From Thalassobacillus cyri (GTDB lineage: Bacteria > Bacillota > Bacilli > Bacillales > Halobacillaceae), in assembly GCF_900107755.1 (NCBI RefSeq), contig NZ_FNQR01000015.1, positions 1 through 64,000 on the forward strand: a stretch of DNA of 64,000 bases, written 5' to 3'. The notes below the pieces were generated by a model. The model was not told where the DNA came from. It ran no database searches and worked only from the letters and a program-made list of their open reading frames with translations. Made by a program: the position numbers and the translations under genes. Positions 27,195 through 35,984 of this stretch are shown here, piece by piece (within the stretch, counting starts at the first letter, position 1; every line of letters starts with the position of its first letter).

Positions 27195-28328
27195 ATGGCT
27201 ATGAAAGCAATTACAAGTGAAGAACTATTGGAGAAGGTATTAAACAAGGAAGAATTATTTATTTTTGATGTTAGGAATGAGAAGGATTTCGAAGACTGGA
27301 AAGTGGAAGGAAGCGCCATCGAATACTTGAACATCCCTTATTTCGAGTTAATTGATGGGGTTGGGGGTATAGTGGATAAAGTTCCAGCTGACAAAGAGAT
27401 CATTGTGGTCTGTGCAAAAGAAGGATCCTCTAAAATGGTAGCAGAAATGTTAAGTGAAGAGGGGTTTGATACATCTTATCTAGCTGGGGGCATGAAGTCC
27501 TGGAGTGAACAGTTATATAAAACAGAAGTTTACCACGATGATGATATGAAGGTTTTTCAATTCATTCGTGCCGGAAAGGGATGTCTTTCTTATATGGTAG
27601 TCTCCGGGGATGAAGCACTTATTGTGGATCCAGCTAGATTTGTGGATGAATATAGGGCGGCTGCTGAACAAGATGGAGTGAAAATCACCCATATTGTTGA
27701 TTCCCATTTGCATGCTGACCATATTTCAGGAGGACGTCAGCTAGCTGAAATGACTGGAGCCAACTACTATTTGATGAAAAGTGAAGGTGCAATCTTTGAT
27801 TTTAAACCCCTTGAAAATTACGAAAAGATTGAGTTCGAGAACGTAACCCTAGAAGTAATTGCACTAAAAACTCCAGGTCATACACCAGGCTCAGTTTCAT
27901 TTTTTGTTAATGACAAGCTGCTATTCTCTGGAGATACGATTTTTGTAAGCGGCTTGGGACGCCCAGACTTAGGTGGCAAGGTAAGAGAGTGGGCGAAAGA
28001 TCTTTATGATTCCATTTACAACAAAGTATCGCAAATTGCGGATGATGTCATTGTGCTGCCAGCCCACTATGCTGACTTGGAAGAAGAAATCAATAAAGAT
28101 GGCTTTATTGGAGAAAAACTTGGCGACATCCGCAGTAAGAATGAAGTGATGATCAACCAAAGTGAAAATGATTTTGTCGAGTTCGTTGCGCAATCTGCAA
28201 GCTCTGAAACACCTCCGAACTTTGAAGAAATCATCGCTCTGAACCGAGGCACGGAAAAAGCTACTCAAGAGAGACAGCAAGAATTAGAAATTGGGCCTAA
28301 CCGTTGTGCTGTCCACCATACCAGCTAA
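27195..28328 (+). CDS. Rhodanese / metallo-beta-lactamase fusion (persulfide dioxygenase type)
   Basis: 377 aa. N-terminal rhodanese (about 5-110) with Cys in the active loop CAKEGSS. The metallo-beta-lactamase domain (about 120-305) has HLHADH metal ligands, a GHTPGSVSF His, GDTIFVSGLGRPD and LPAHY. This set is typical of ETHE1/CstB-like persulfide dioxygenases, which oxidise glutathione- or CoA-persulfide; rhodanese first and MBL second is the BlsA/PRF-like order. Likely sulfide detoxification. Its promoter carries a CstR-like operator. The C-terminal 70 residues are acidic and uncharacterised. Confidence 0.85.
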   Translation: MAMKAITSEELLEKVLNKEELFIFDVRNEKDFEDWKVEGSAIEYLNIPYFELIDGVGGIVDKVPADKEIIVVCAKEGSSKMVAEMLSEEGFDTSYLAGGMKSWSEQLYKTEVYHDDDMKVFQFIRAGKGCLSYMVVSGDEALIVDPARFVDEYRAAAEQDGVKITHIVDSHLHADHISGGRQLAEMTGANYYLMKSEGAIFDFKPLENYEKIEFENVTLEVIALKTPGHTPGSVSFFVNDKLLFSGDTIFVSGLGRPDLGGKVREWAKDLYDSIYNKVSQIADDVIVLPAHYADLEEEINKDGFIGEKLGDIRSKNEVMINQSENDFVEFVAQSASSETPPNFEEIIALNRGTEKATQERQQELEIGPNRCAVHHTS

Positions 28329-28404
28329 TAATAGCTGAGGTATAAAAACAAAAGATAATCAAAATATAAAGAGACGACGATTAAACTTTTGGGAGGAAAA
28401 GGAC

Positions 28405-28611
28405 ATGAAAAAAATACGAATCAGAGAAAAATGTCCGATATGCCAATTGTCATTAGAAATAGATCTTAATGAAGTAAACAAGCATATTATCGTAAAAGAA
28501 TGTCCTGCCAAGCATTATAAGAAAGAAAACCACCCTTTGCTAGGGACAACCTTTGAATATTATAAGGATAATGATAAATCGAATGAAAGGGGGGTGGGAT
28601 TAGATGCTTAA
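28405..28611 (+). CDS. Small Cys-rich protein (68 aa)
   Basis: MKKIRIREKCPICQLSLEID opens with CPxC and later has KECPAKHY, giving three Cys and nearby His that could bind Zn or accept persulfide. GGGAGG ribosome site. Its end overlaps the SulP gene start by 8 bases, so it is co-translated with the transporter. Unrecognised; a zinc ribbon half or sulfur carrier is possible. Confidence 0.6.
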   Translation: MKKIRIREKCPICQLSLEIDLNEVNKHIIVKECPAKHYKKENHPLLGTTFEYYKDNDKSNERGVGLDA

Positions 28612-30283
28612 AAACTTAATGCCCAATGACCATTGGATAGCCCATTATAATAAAGATTTTTTGAAAAGTGACTTTTCAGCTGGATTGATTGTAGCGATCA
28701 TGCTGATTCCGCAAGCCATGGCCTATTCTATGCTGGCAGGACTACCACCTGTCATTGGGTTGTATGCTTCAACCATTCCATTGATTATATATGCTCTATT
28801 AGGGTCATCCCGTCAACTGGCAGTAGGGCCGGTGGCAATGGTTTCGTTGCTTGTGTTCTCAGGTGTGTCAACGTTAGCTGAGCCTGGCTCGGATCAATTC
28901 ATCGCATATGCTCTCTTACTGTCTTTGATGGTAGGGGCCATTCAGTTGAGTATGGGATTGTTTCGGTTAGGGTTTATCGTGAATTTTCTTTCCCATGCCG
29001 TGATAAGTGGATTTACTTCCGCAGCCGCTTTAATTATTGGTTTCAGCCAGTTGAAACACCTGTTGGGCATCAAGCTTGAAGGTGGAAAGAATGTGTTCCT
29101 GCTTTTATTTGATGCGTTCCAAAAAATTGGTATCATCAATTGGATTACATTCGCGATAGGAATTGGAAGTATTATTGTTTTAATCTACTTTAAAAAGAAA
29201 TTTCCTAAGTTCCCTGCTCCACTGTTGGTTGTTGTAGGAAGCACATTAGTGGTTTATTTCTTTAACCTGGAAGAGCGTGGGGTCAGTATCATCCGTGAAG
29301 TTCCAGGTGGATTGCCAGCCTTCAGTCTGCCCGCTTTCAGTGTAGACTCTATAACGGCCTTATTACCGATTGCCTTGACAATTTCATTTGTCGGGTTTAT
29401 GGAGTCGATAGCTGTAGCTAAAACAATTGCATCTAAAGAAAAATATAAAGTAGACTCAAACCAGGAACTGACTGGTTTAGGGGCTGCCAATATTGTCGGT
29501 TCCTTCTTTTCCGCTTCACCGGTTACTGGGGGATTTTCACGTACAGCCGTCAACTACCAGGCTGGTGCAAAATCCGGCCTTGCGTCGATAATCACGGCAT
29601 TATTGATCATGCTTACGCTACTGTTCTTCACCGATTTATTCTATTATCTGCCTAATGCCGTTTTAGCGGCTATCATCATGGTAGCAGTTTTCGGTCTGAT
29701 TGATGTAAAGGAAGCAAAACACCTCTTCCGCATTAAACAATCCGATGGATGGGTGCTGGTCATAACGTTCTTTGCCACATTGCTTACCAGCATCGAGGCC
29801 GGAATTTTAATTGGGGCAGGTGCGTCGCTATTGTTATTTATTTGGCGCAGTGCTTACCCGCACACAGCAGAGCTTGGGTATATTGAAGAAGAAGATATAT
29901 TCAAGAACGTGGATCGATATGAAAATGCAAAGATGTTCAAAGATACGCTGGTTTTCCGTATTGATGCTTCCTTATATTTTGCTAATTTAGCTTTCCTGGA
30001 AGAGCGGTTACGGAAAGAAATCAGCGATAAAGATGCTGTCAACCGTGTTGTGCTTGATTTCTCAGGCGTAAACGCGATTGATGCAGTAGCTATCGATGAA
30101 TTGGAAAAGTTAATCGATGAGTATAAAGAAGCCGGGATAGAGTTTCATTTGGCACATGTGAAAGGTCCAGTGATGGATTTATTGAAACGGGCCGGGTGGA
30201 AAGAAAAATATGGAGAAAAAATAGAGTATTTGACACTTCACCAGGCATTACAGCCTTCAAGGGGGTCATTCCATGTCTCCTGA
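28604..30283 (+). CDS. SulP-family anion permease with STAS domain
   Basis: 559-aa membrane transporter: about 12-14 helices (25-430) with the SulP signature IPQAMAYSMLAGLPPVIGLYAS (in parts: IPQAMAYSMLAGLPP, VIGLYAS), and a cytoplasmic STAS domain (about 445-550; VVLDFSGVNAIDAVAIDEL). Members carry sulfate, sulfite or bicarbonate with sodium. Overlap with the carbonic-anhydrase gene argues for bicarbonate; the upstream persulfide gene argues for sulfur anions. Both remain open. Starts in the small Cys-rich gene, GGGGGG ribosome site. Confidence 0.9.
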   Translation: MLKNLMPNDHWIAHYNKDFLKSDFSAGLIVAIMLIPQAMAYSMLAGLPPVIGLYASTIPLIIYALLGSSRQLAVGPVAMVSLLVFSGVSTLAEPGSDQFIAYALLLSLMVGAIQLSMGLFRLGFIVNFLSHAVISGFTSAAALIIGFSQLKHLLGIKLEGGKNVFLLLFDAFQKIGIINWITFAIGIGSIIVLIYFKKKFPKFPAPLLVVVGSTLVVYFFNLEERGVSIIREVPGGLPAFSLPAFSVDSITALLPIALTISFVGFMESIAVAKTIASKEKYKVDSNQELTGLGAANIVGSFFSASPVTGGFSRTAVNYQAGAKSGLASIITALLIMLTLLFFTDLFYYLPNAVLAAIIMVAVFGLIDVKEAKHLFRIKQSDGWVLVITFFATLLTSIEAGILIGAGASLLLFIWRSAYPHTAELGYIEEEDIFKNVDRYENAKMFKDTLVFRIDASLYFANLAFLEERLRKEISDKDAVNRVVLDFSGVNAIDAVAIDELEKLIDEYKEAGIEFHLAHVKGPVMDLLKRAGWKEKYGEKIEYLTLHQALQPSRGSFHVS

Positions 30284-30827
30284 TCAATTAGTCAAGGGCA
30301 ACGAAACTTTTATGGATAAGCTATTGAAAGAGGACCCGGCTTATTTCGATAAGTTGAAGGAAGGACAGGCACCAGATTTTTTTGTCGTGGCATGTAGCGA
30401 TTCCCGTGTCAGTCCCTCGGTCATTTCTGAAACACCATTAGGGACAATGTTCGTTCATCGCAATATCGCTAATCAAGTGAACGTAAATGATGAAAGTTTA
30501 GCTGCCAGCCTTTATTATGCACTGGTTCATTTGAATGTAAAAAAGATCATCATTCAAGGTCATACTGGATGTGGCGGGGTAGCCGCTGCTAAGGATGGAA
30601 ATGAGGAACCTTTTTTGAAGGATTGGATTAAGGGAATCAGGCAAGGGTTTCAGTCACAAAACCGTTCGCCACAAGACGAATTAAATGAGCTTGTAAAAGC
30701 AAATATCAGAGAACAGATAGAAAAGATGAAGCAACATCCTGTTTATAAGAAATATGGAAAAGATACGGAATTGGCAGGGTACTTGTTCCACCTGGAAACT
30801 GGGAAATTAGAAGAATTGAACACGTAA
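30273..30827 (+). CDS. Beta-class carbonic anhydrase
   Basis: 184-aa zinc enzyme interconverting CO2 and bicarbonate. Zn ligands: Cys and Asp/Arg dyad in ACSDSRVSP (about 42-50), His and Cys in GHTGCGG (about 98-104). Typical beta-CA length. Its ATG overlaps the SulP stop by 11 bases, implying translational coupling. Such SulP-CA pairs or fusions are known in bacteria and suggest inorganic-carbon uptake. Confidence 0.93.
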   Translation: MSPDQLVKGNETFMDKLLKEDPAYFDKLKEGQAPDFFVVACSDSRVSPSVISETPLGTMFVHRNIANQVNVNDESLAASLYYALVHLNVKKIIIQGHTGCGGVAAAKDGNEEPFLKDWIKGIRQGFQSQNRSPQDELNELVKANIREQIEKMKQHPVYKKYGKDTELAGYLFHLETGKLEELNT

Positions 30828-30829
30828 CA

Positions 30830-30864
30830 AAAAAGGATGAACCTAATTACGGTTCATCCTTTTT
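30830..30864. terminator. Bidirectional terminator between carbonic anhydrase and gvpU
   Basis: AAAGGATGAACC...GGTTCATCCTTTTT hairpin, between convergent operons. Confidence 0.9.
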
Positions 30865-30866
30865 AT

Positions 30867-31238
30867 TTATTTATCTTTTGCAATGGTTCCGAGAAAGAAG
30901 CCCTCTACTTCAGACAGCTTTCCTCGCCATAAGAATTTTCCTTTAGAGGGTGTTGGGTTGCTGTCACCGCAATAAACTTGTGCTTCTTCCAAGTGAATGA
31001 AGTTAGCTTCCTCATCACTGCTTTTAGCTGCACTTTCACTGGCACCCTGTAGTTGTTCGCTTAATGATTGAGCCACGTCATTTCCATCCTGAAAGTTTTC
31101 GCTTACTTTTTTGAAATAACTCTGGGCGGAAATAGTAGTTCCTGTTACAAGTGCACCATTTACATTAAGCGTAATAGCTAATGAGAAATCATGTTTATTT
31201 GCAGCTTTAACATACATGGCCAGCACATCATCACTCAT
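30867..31238 (-). CDS. gvpU: Gas vesicle accessory protein GvpU
   Basis: 123 aa, last gene of the gas-vesicle cluster, matching gvpU of Bacillus megaterium in place and size. The beta-rich start (VKAANKHDFSLAITLNVNGALVTG, quoted here only as KAANKHDFSLAITLNVNG) suits a small soluble domain. In B. megaterium GvpU is dispensable for basic assembly and affects clustering of vesicles. Assignment rests on order plus the KAANxHD opening. Confidence 0.85.
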   Translation of the reverse strand: MSDDVLAMYVKAANKHDFSLAITLNVNGALVTGTTISAQSYFKKVSENFQDGNDVAQSLSEQLQGASESAAKSSDEEANFIHLEEAQVYCGDSNPTPSKGKFLWRGKLSEVEGFFLGTIAKDK

Positions 31239-31262
31239 ACCTTCTACCTCCTCACGACTGGT

Positions 31263-31865
31263 TTATTTTGCTGTATCGTCGTTTGACTTTAGGGTAGTTT
31301 CACCTTCGTTTTGCTGTTTATTATTATTCTTAGATTGAGTAGTGTTTTTCTTATTGTTTTTTTGTTTATTCTCTGCACTATTGCTTTCTTGATTATCTCC
31401 GTCTTGTTCTTGATTGTTTTCTTCCGTTTGCTGTTTTTGAGGAGATGCTGTTTCTGTAGTAGCAGCAGCTTCATTCTGACCATCTGCAGTCTGATCTTGG
31501 TTTTCTTCTTCATTTGATTCTTCATCTTTGTTCTTTTTGAATTTACTTGTCAACTGCTGAGACTTTTCTGTTGTGCTGGTTTTCAAGTCATTAAATTTGG
31601 TTTTAGTAGAGTTTCCAAATTGCTTGCTTTTGTCTACTACATTACCTGTCTGGGTAGAAATATCATTTCGTAATTCCTTACCCGTTTTTGGAGCGAAAAG
31701 CAGACTGGTTGCTGCTCCGATAACGCTGCCTACTAGTGTGCCAGTCATAACATCTTTTCTTCGCATCGACTGCTTTGCTTTTTCAGTTTGGTTTTTTGCT
31801 TCATTCTTTGCTTTCTCAGTCTGATTCTTTGCTTCTTCCTTGAGTTGTGTTTTTTGTTCTGCCAT
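31263..31865 (-). CDS. gvpT: Gas vesicle accessory protein GvpT (YtxH-like)
   Basis: 200 aa. Charged coiled-coil N-terminus with a repeated EEAKNQTEKAKN unit (two tandem copies), a short hydrophobic YtxH-type segment (about 42-60, GTLVGSVIGAATSLLFAPKTG), then a highly polar Asn/Gln/Glu/Lys-rich tail. Place and layout match gvpT of B. megaterium. The tail is low-complexity and likely disordered; its Asn/Gln richness is unusual among neighbours. Function unknown. Confidence 0.8.
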   Translation of the reverse strand: MAEQKTQLKEEAKNQTEKAKNEAKNQTEKAKQSMRRKDVMTGTLVGSVIGAATSLLFAPKTGKELRNDISTQTGNVVDKSKQFGNSTKTKFNDLKTSTTEKSQQLTSKFKKNKDEESNEEENQDQTADGQNEAAATTETASPQKQQTEENNQEQDGDNQESNSAENKQKNNKKNTTQSKNNNKQQNEGETTLKSNDDTAK

Positions 31866-31904
31866 GATTAATTCCTCCTTGAATATAATAAAATATTTAT
31901 TAAT

Positions 31905-32222
31905 TTATACTAAACGATTGTCTTGCGCCATTTTCTTTTCCAGCGCATCAATTCGTTTTTGCAGTTGATCATTTTCTTCTTTCAATTTTTCATCCTCTTT
32001 ATTTGCTGCTTTGGAATTAAGGTATGGGTCTGTTTCCCACCAATCCATACCGATTTCTTTCGCTTTATCGACAGAGGCTACAATCAATCGAATCTTGATT
32101 GATAAGAGTTCCACATCTGCGATACCTACACGGATATCTCCTGCAATGACAACACCTTTATCCAATACGGTTTCCAGTACATCTACCAGATTACTAGATT
32201 GGGTGGATTGTTCTATTGCCAT
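31905..32222 (-). CDS. gvpJ: Minor gas vesicle shell protein GvpJ
   Basis: 105 aa GvpA-family protein: NLVDVLETVLDKGVVIAGDI and VELLSIKIRLIVASVDKA match the amphipathic shell helices and strands. The C-terminal extension ends in a coiled coil (KEENDQLQKRIDALEKKM). Start ATG at 32222 with AAGGAGG 8 bases away, rather than 32231. GvpJ is thought to cap or nucleate the vesicle. Confidence 0.9.
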   Translation of the reverse strand: MAIEQSTQSSNLVDVLETVLDKGVVIAGDIRVGIADVELLSIKIRLIVASVDKAKEIGMDWWETDPYLNSKAANKEDEKLKEENDQLQKRIDALEKKMAQDNRLV

Positions 32223-32254
32223 GTTCGACACCTCCTTGAAAGTGCTCTTAGTAG

Positions 32255-32554
32255 TTAAAGTAAATTGCCAAGAGGACCTAAATCGATATTTAAATCTTCA
32301 TCCTGAAGCTCGAAAATTTCCTTAAGTTCATCCATTTTCACTTCCAAATTCATAAGAGCCACTCCAAGCCTTTCAATTTCTTCCTCAGTTAGTGTACCTC
32401 CATCAACTCTCCGGATAGCCTGACGTTCGACCAGTTGCCGGAGCAGTTCGATGACTGTCAGGACAAGTTGTGCCAGTCCTTGTTCGGCGCCTTGTGGATC
32501 CAAGTTGATTCTGCCACTTTTTTCAGGACGATGATCAAGTTTCGTTTGTGACAC
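32255..32554 (-). CDS. gvpK: Gas vesicle protein GvpK
   Basis: About 99 aa. RINLDPQGAEQGLAQLVLTV and LLRQLVERQAIRRVDGGTLT are the GvpK family core; all-helical protein needed for assembly. A GTG start at 32554 is chosen because AAAGGAGG lies 9 bases upstream; it overlaps gvpS by 20 bases. Extension to 32629 would run deep into gvpS. Confidence 0.88.
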   Translation of the reverse strand: MSQTKLDHRPEKSGRINLDPQGAEQGLAQLVLTVIELLRQLVERQAIRRVDGGTLTEEEIERLGVALMNLEVKMDELKEIFELQDEDLNIDLGPLGNLL

Positions 32555-32795
32555 GATCCAATTCCTCCTTTTCTTTATCAAATTGTTTGGAGGATAATAG
32601 GCCATCTGAGTCAAGTTTCGAATGGACAAGTGTTTCTACTGAAGAAATCAAGAGCTTCAGGTCAAGATAAACTAAGTCGATACCAGCAATAGATATAATA
32701 ATGTCTCCTTTGATGGCTACACCCTTGTCCAAAACCACATCTAAAATATCAATAAGTGCAACATCTTTATTTTCAAACTCTTTTCTCTGTGCCAT
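32535..32795 (-). CDS. gvpS: Minor gas vesicle shell protein GvpS
   Basis: 86 aa, GvpA family: VALIDILDVVLDKGVAIKGD, then YLDLKLLISSVETL. Third GvpA-fold protein of the cluster with gvpB and gvpJ. In B. megaterium GvpS is required for vesicle formation in the minimal set. GAGGGGG ribosome site 5 bases before ATG. Confidence 0.88.
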   Translation of the reverse strand: MAQRKEFENKDVALIDILDVVLDKGVAIKGDIIISIAGIDLVYLDLKLLISSVETLVHSKLDSDGLLSSKQFDKEKEELDRVTNET

Positions 32796-32809
32796 GAATC
32801 CCCCTCACT

Positions 32810-33613
32810 TTATGTCAGTTTGGCGAAATGATAAGCGGGCCAAGGTCCGGTAAGCTCAAATTGGAACCCAGTTTCTTTCCATACCTCTTGCAGGTGCTTC
32901 ACCTGGCTTAAGAAATCCTCTACATTCGCTTCCTTAAGCAAATAGACGCTGTTCCAGCACATTTCATCTGATCTTCCTGTAACATCTTTACTCCAGTTTT
33001 TCTTTATATCCGTTTTTTCACTATAAGAAGCCAACTGATCATGGATGCGGGAGGAGTAGGTTTCTTTATCCTTCTCCAACTCCTGATCGATAAGATGATC
33101 CAGCTTGCGTTTTTCTAAATATTGTCTTCCAGGTGACATTTGGTCAATTTCTTTTTTCTTTTCTTCTATAGTCAAATTGTGAGCAGATGTACGCTCCCGG
33201 AGCGCCTCATTATCACAATATATTTTCAAGTTCCATTCTTCTTTATCTGAAAGCCATGCCAGTAAATCAGACATTTTTTTGTGATGTTCTTTTATTGTGC
33301 TCTCTAAACTCTCATACCCTGAATAAATCGTACTAAACTTCATAGGGATAATGGTATATTTTTCATGCAGTTTGGTGACTGCTTCATGGTGGTGGAATGC
33401 CTTTTCATGAAGCCACTCTACATCTGATGTTTTTTCTTCCAATGCAGATTGGTTATATTCACTTTCTTCCAAGTTACATACGACTGCATCAATTCCATCA
33501 AAGGAGAGGGTGTGTACATCATGCTCGTCATCTAAACCTTTGAAAGAGGGAAGAGGTGTAGTTGATTTTTCGTTTGTTGGTATGATTCCGTATAAATAAA
33601 TTAGTTCTGCCAT
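32810..33613 (-). CDS. gvpL: Gas vesicle protein GvpL (GvpF/L family)
   Basis: 267 aa. LIYLYGIIPTNE start and C-terminal FELTGPWPAYHFAKL are diagnostic of the GvpF/GvpL family, which has two modified ferredoxin-like domains joined by helices. It pairs with gvpF, which has the same ends. GvpL acts as an assembly hub in other systems. Starts after gvpG with a short gap. Confidence 0.92.
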   Translation of the reverse strand: MAELIYLYGIIPTNEKSTTPLPSFKGLDDEHDVHTLSFDGIDAVVCNLEESEYNQSALEEKTSDVEWLHEKAFHHHEAVTKLHEKYTIIPMKFSTIYSGYESLESTIKEHHKKMSDLLAWLSDKEEWNLKIYCDNEALRERTSAHNLTIEEKKKEIDQMSPGRQYLEKRKLDHLIDQELEKDKETYSSRIHDQLASYSEKTDIKKNWSKDVTGRSDEMCWNSVYLLKEANVEDFLSQVKHLQEVWKETGFQFELTGPWPAYHFAKLT

Positions 33614-33629
33614 TAGTGCTTCCTCACTT

Positions 33630-33881
33630 TCAACGCTTAGTCAATTCATTCCATTGTTCCATTTCGCGTCTTTTTGCTTCTTCATACCTAATTAAAAGGT
33701 CATCTTCCTGTACTTTATATGCCTCTTCAGAAATCTCATCCAGTTCATACATCATCTGAAGGTGTACTAACTTTTTTTGGATGGTATCTAAATCGTAAAG
33801 TTCTTTATCCACTTCTTCTTTTACCTTCTCTCCGACCTTAACAACCAGATTCAATGGGGAAGTGAATAACTTGTGAATCAT
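33630..33881 (-). CDS. gvpG: Gas vesicle protein GvpG
   Basis: 83 aa, mostly helical and charged: MIHKLFTSPLNLVVKVGEKV, then YDLDTIQKKLVHLQMMYELD. The LF-x-x-P-x-x-G/V opening and the two-helix layout are those of GvpG. Start ATG at 33881 overlaps the gvpF stop (ATGA) and has GGAGG upstream; 33932 would lie inside gvpF. Confidence 0.9.
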   Translation of the reverse strand: MIHKLFTSPLNLVVKVGEKVKEEVDKELYDLDTIQKKLVHLQMMYELDEISEEAYKVQEDDLLIRYEEAKRREMEQWNELTKR

Positions 33882-34642
33882 GCGTTTTCCTCCACTTTTA
33901 ATTTTATATTGATAAAGTTGTATGCTGGCCAAGGCCCCGTATATTTGAAATCGACCTTATCTTTCCACTTATCGTGTAATTCATTAACCTTTTCATCAAA
34001 CTTTTCTTCCTGGTTACTATCTATTAGATAGGCACCATTCAATAACATTTTTTCACCGATGGGTTCATTTACTACAGCAGCTACAGCGATATTTTTTAAC
34101 TCTTCGTGAATTTCTTTTTCGATATCCTTTTGAAGGGTTTGGAAAAACTTCGATGCCATTTCACCAAGCTCGATTCGATCAAAATACCCTGCTGCTTCGG
34201 TTTTCTTATTGACCGTTTGTTTTTGCTTCGTAACCTCAGGATCCTTATTGATCTCTTTTTGAAGCCATTCTTTTTTACCAATGACTTTCAAGCCTAATTC
34301 AATTTTACCTTTTATTTTCGGAAATAGCTCCTCGAATTGAGGGTATAAGCTTTCTGATAAAGCGATGACATCCTCTTTAGAGTTAAAAACATTTCCAAAA
34401 CTGATTGGAACAACTGTATCCATTTTTTTCATTACATCGGAAATGACGTTTTGGTGCATCATTAAATTCTCTTTACTGGGGTGATAGATTTTCATTGGCA
34501 TTTCCGCTGCGACCATAGCTGCATCTTTGTAGTGAATAGTATAAACCTTTCGTGTGTCACCCTCGAAATCGATCGTTCCAAAGTCATGTTCTTCATTCGT
34601 TTGTATGGCACAAAATATATAAATTCCTTTTTCGTTTTCCAT
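33878..34642 (-). CDS. gvpF: Gas vesicle protein GvpF (GvpF/L family)
   Basis: 254 aa. GIYIFCAIQTNEE opening and FKYTGPWPAYNFINIKL close give the family signature. Paralogue of gvpL two genes on. GvpF contacts GvpA before assembly in haloarchaea. Its stop overlaps the gvpG start by 4 bases. Confidence 0.92.
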   Translation of the reverse strand: MENEKGIYIFCAIQTNEEHDFGTIDFEGDTRKVYTIHYKDAAMVAAEMPMKIYHPSKENLMMHQNVISDVMKKMDTVVPISFGNVFNSKEDVIALSESLYPQFEELFPKIKGKIELGLKVIGKKEWLQKEINKDPEVTKQKQTVNKKTEAAGYFDRIELGEMASKFFQTLQKDIEKEIHEELKNIAVAAVVNEPIGEKMLLNGAYLIDSNQEEKFDEKVNELHDKWKDKVDFKYTGPWPAYNFINIKLKVEENA

Positions 34643-34647
34643 TCATA

Positions 34648-35577
34648 TCACCCAACCTTGATTTTTTTACAAGCTTCTAAAAGCTTTTCTCTCATTTCTG
34701 GCTGTTGATCCTTTGGTGTACAAGTTTGTAATGGAAACCAAGTAATATCAAGGCAAAGCTCCTGGAACTCTTCATCTTCACCATCAATAGAAATGTCATG
34801 CTTTTCTGCCATTTCTGCAATCATGATGGAAGCACGAAGACTCGGCCCTTGGAGCTGATCATTACTCTCACATAGTTCCCTTGCTGTAACTACGAAATTT
34901 ACAATCTTTTCAGCTGCTTTTTGAGACAAACTCGTTTTACTGGTAACTGCAGTTACTTCCGCTTGATGATCCATGTGATCCAATGGTAATGTGATCATTC
35001 GATCCAATAAAGCATCCTGAGATTGGAATACCCCTGCATACTCAGCTGGATTACTTGTGAAAATTACCGAAAAATCAGGGTGAACCCTGATAAAGGCGTC
35101 TTTTCTTTTAGTTCCATACAAAGGGAGTATTCTCTCTTCTAATATAGAAAGGAAAATATTATTAGCTTCAGGTTGTGACCTGGTGAATTCGTCATATACC
35201 AGAGTATATCCATTTTTTACAGCTTCGAGCAGCTTTCCATCTGTCCAGGATTCTGTTACGTTTTCTTCTGTTTTGTAAACAGTTCTAATGAAATTATCTT
35301 TTACTTTACTGCTTTGGTACCCAGTAAAAGCCCCGATCAGATCCTCATTTGATAACTCCTTATTTCCATTTATAAGCATGACAGGGCGTTTACGTTGTTT
35401 GGCGATAAAAAGAGCCAGTGTTGTTTTTCCGATTCCTGATGGTCCTGTGAAATGCACCGGATAACCGGAAGAAAGATACCTTAGTGATCGTTTGATCAGC
35501 CCCTGATAATAAGCAGAGTGTTTATATACTTCATTATTGATATGGGGCTGTTGTTTCGCTTCTTTCAATACGGTCAT
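34648..35577 (-). CDS. gvpN: Gas vesicle AAA+ ATPase GvpN
   Basis: 309 aa MoxR-like AAA+ protein. Walker A GPSGIGKTT (about 44-52), Walker B LVYDEFTRS, sensor 1 VIFTSNPAEYAG, and an Arg-finger/sensor 2 helix near DRMITLPLD. Required for enlarging vesicles from small bicones in other species. AGGAGGATG start. Normal family length. Confidence 0.94.
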   Translation of the reverse strand: MTVLKEAKQQPHINNEVYKHSAYYQGLIKRSLRYLSSGYPVHFTGPSGIGKTTLALFIAKQRKRPVMLINGNKELSNEDLIGAFTGYQSSKVKDNFIRTVYKTEENVTESWTDGKLLEAVKNGYTLVYDEFTRSQPEANNIFLSILEERILPLYGTKRKDAFIRVHPDFSVIFTSNPAEYAGVFQSQDALLDRMITLPLDHMDHQAEVTAVTSKTSLSQKAAEKIVNFVVTARELCESNDQLQGPSLRASIMIAEMAEKHDISIDGEDEEFQELCLDITWFPLQTCTPKDQQPEMREKLLEACKKIKVG

Positions 35578-35616
35578 TCGTCATCCTCCTAAGAACATCG
35601 GAGATCCAGGCGACTA

Positions 35617-35901
35617 TCATGATGACTGCTGCTCTTCCAAGTCACTGCGATATCGTAAACTTATTCTGGAAAACCCCGTGATTTCTGCATCTTTATCTAA
35701 AAACACTTCATAGAGGCCAATCATTTGATCATTGGCATACTTTTTCATATATTCTTTTTCTTCAATGACTTCGACCATTGCTTTCCAGCCTTCTTGTTTT
35801 TCTTCTCTGTCCTCTTCCTTATGTTTGCGGACAGAGATTATTTTATGGGGAGGTGCTATATTTTCAGTGAAAAATTGGTTAACTTCATCCATTACTTTCA
35901 T
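35617..35901 (-). CDS. gvpR: Gas vesicle protein GvpR (GvpO family)
   Basis: About 94 aa. EGWKAMVEVIEEKEYMKKYA and MIGLYEVFLDKDAEITGFSR match the GvpO domain (GW-x-VEVVE, YEV-LD, RY-R). In this position B. megaterium has gvpR. Several in-frame GTG codons upstream (35910, 35916, 35922) are alternative starts with better ribosome-site spacing for the first two; ATG 35901 is conservative. Confidence 0.8.
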   Translation of the reverse strand: MKVMDEVNQFFTENIAPPHKIISVRKHKEEDREEKQEGWKAMVEVIEEKEYMKKYANDQMIGLYEVFLDKDAEITGFSRISLRYRSDLEEQQSS

Positions 35902-35984
35902 AAGACTCACAATCACCCTCACCTTTATTTAATAATAGTTAATAACATAGGATGGAGTCAGAGGTATGCTCTGACTCCGAACCA

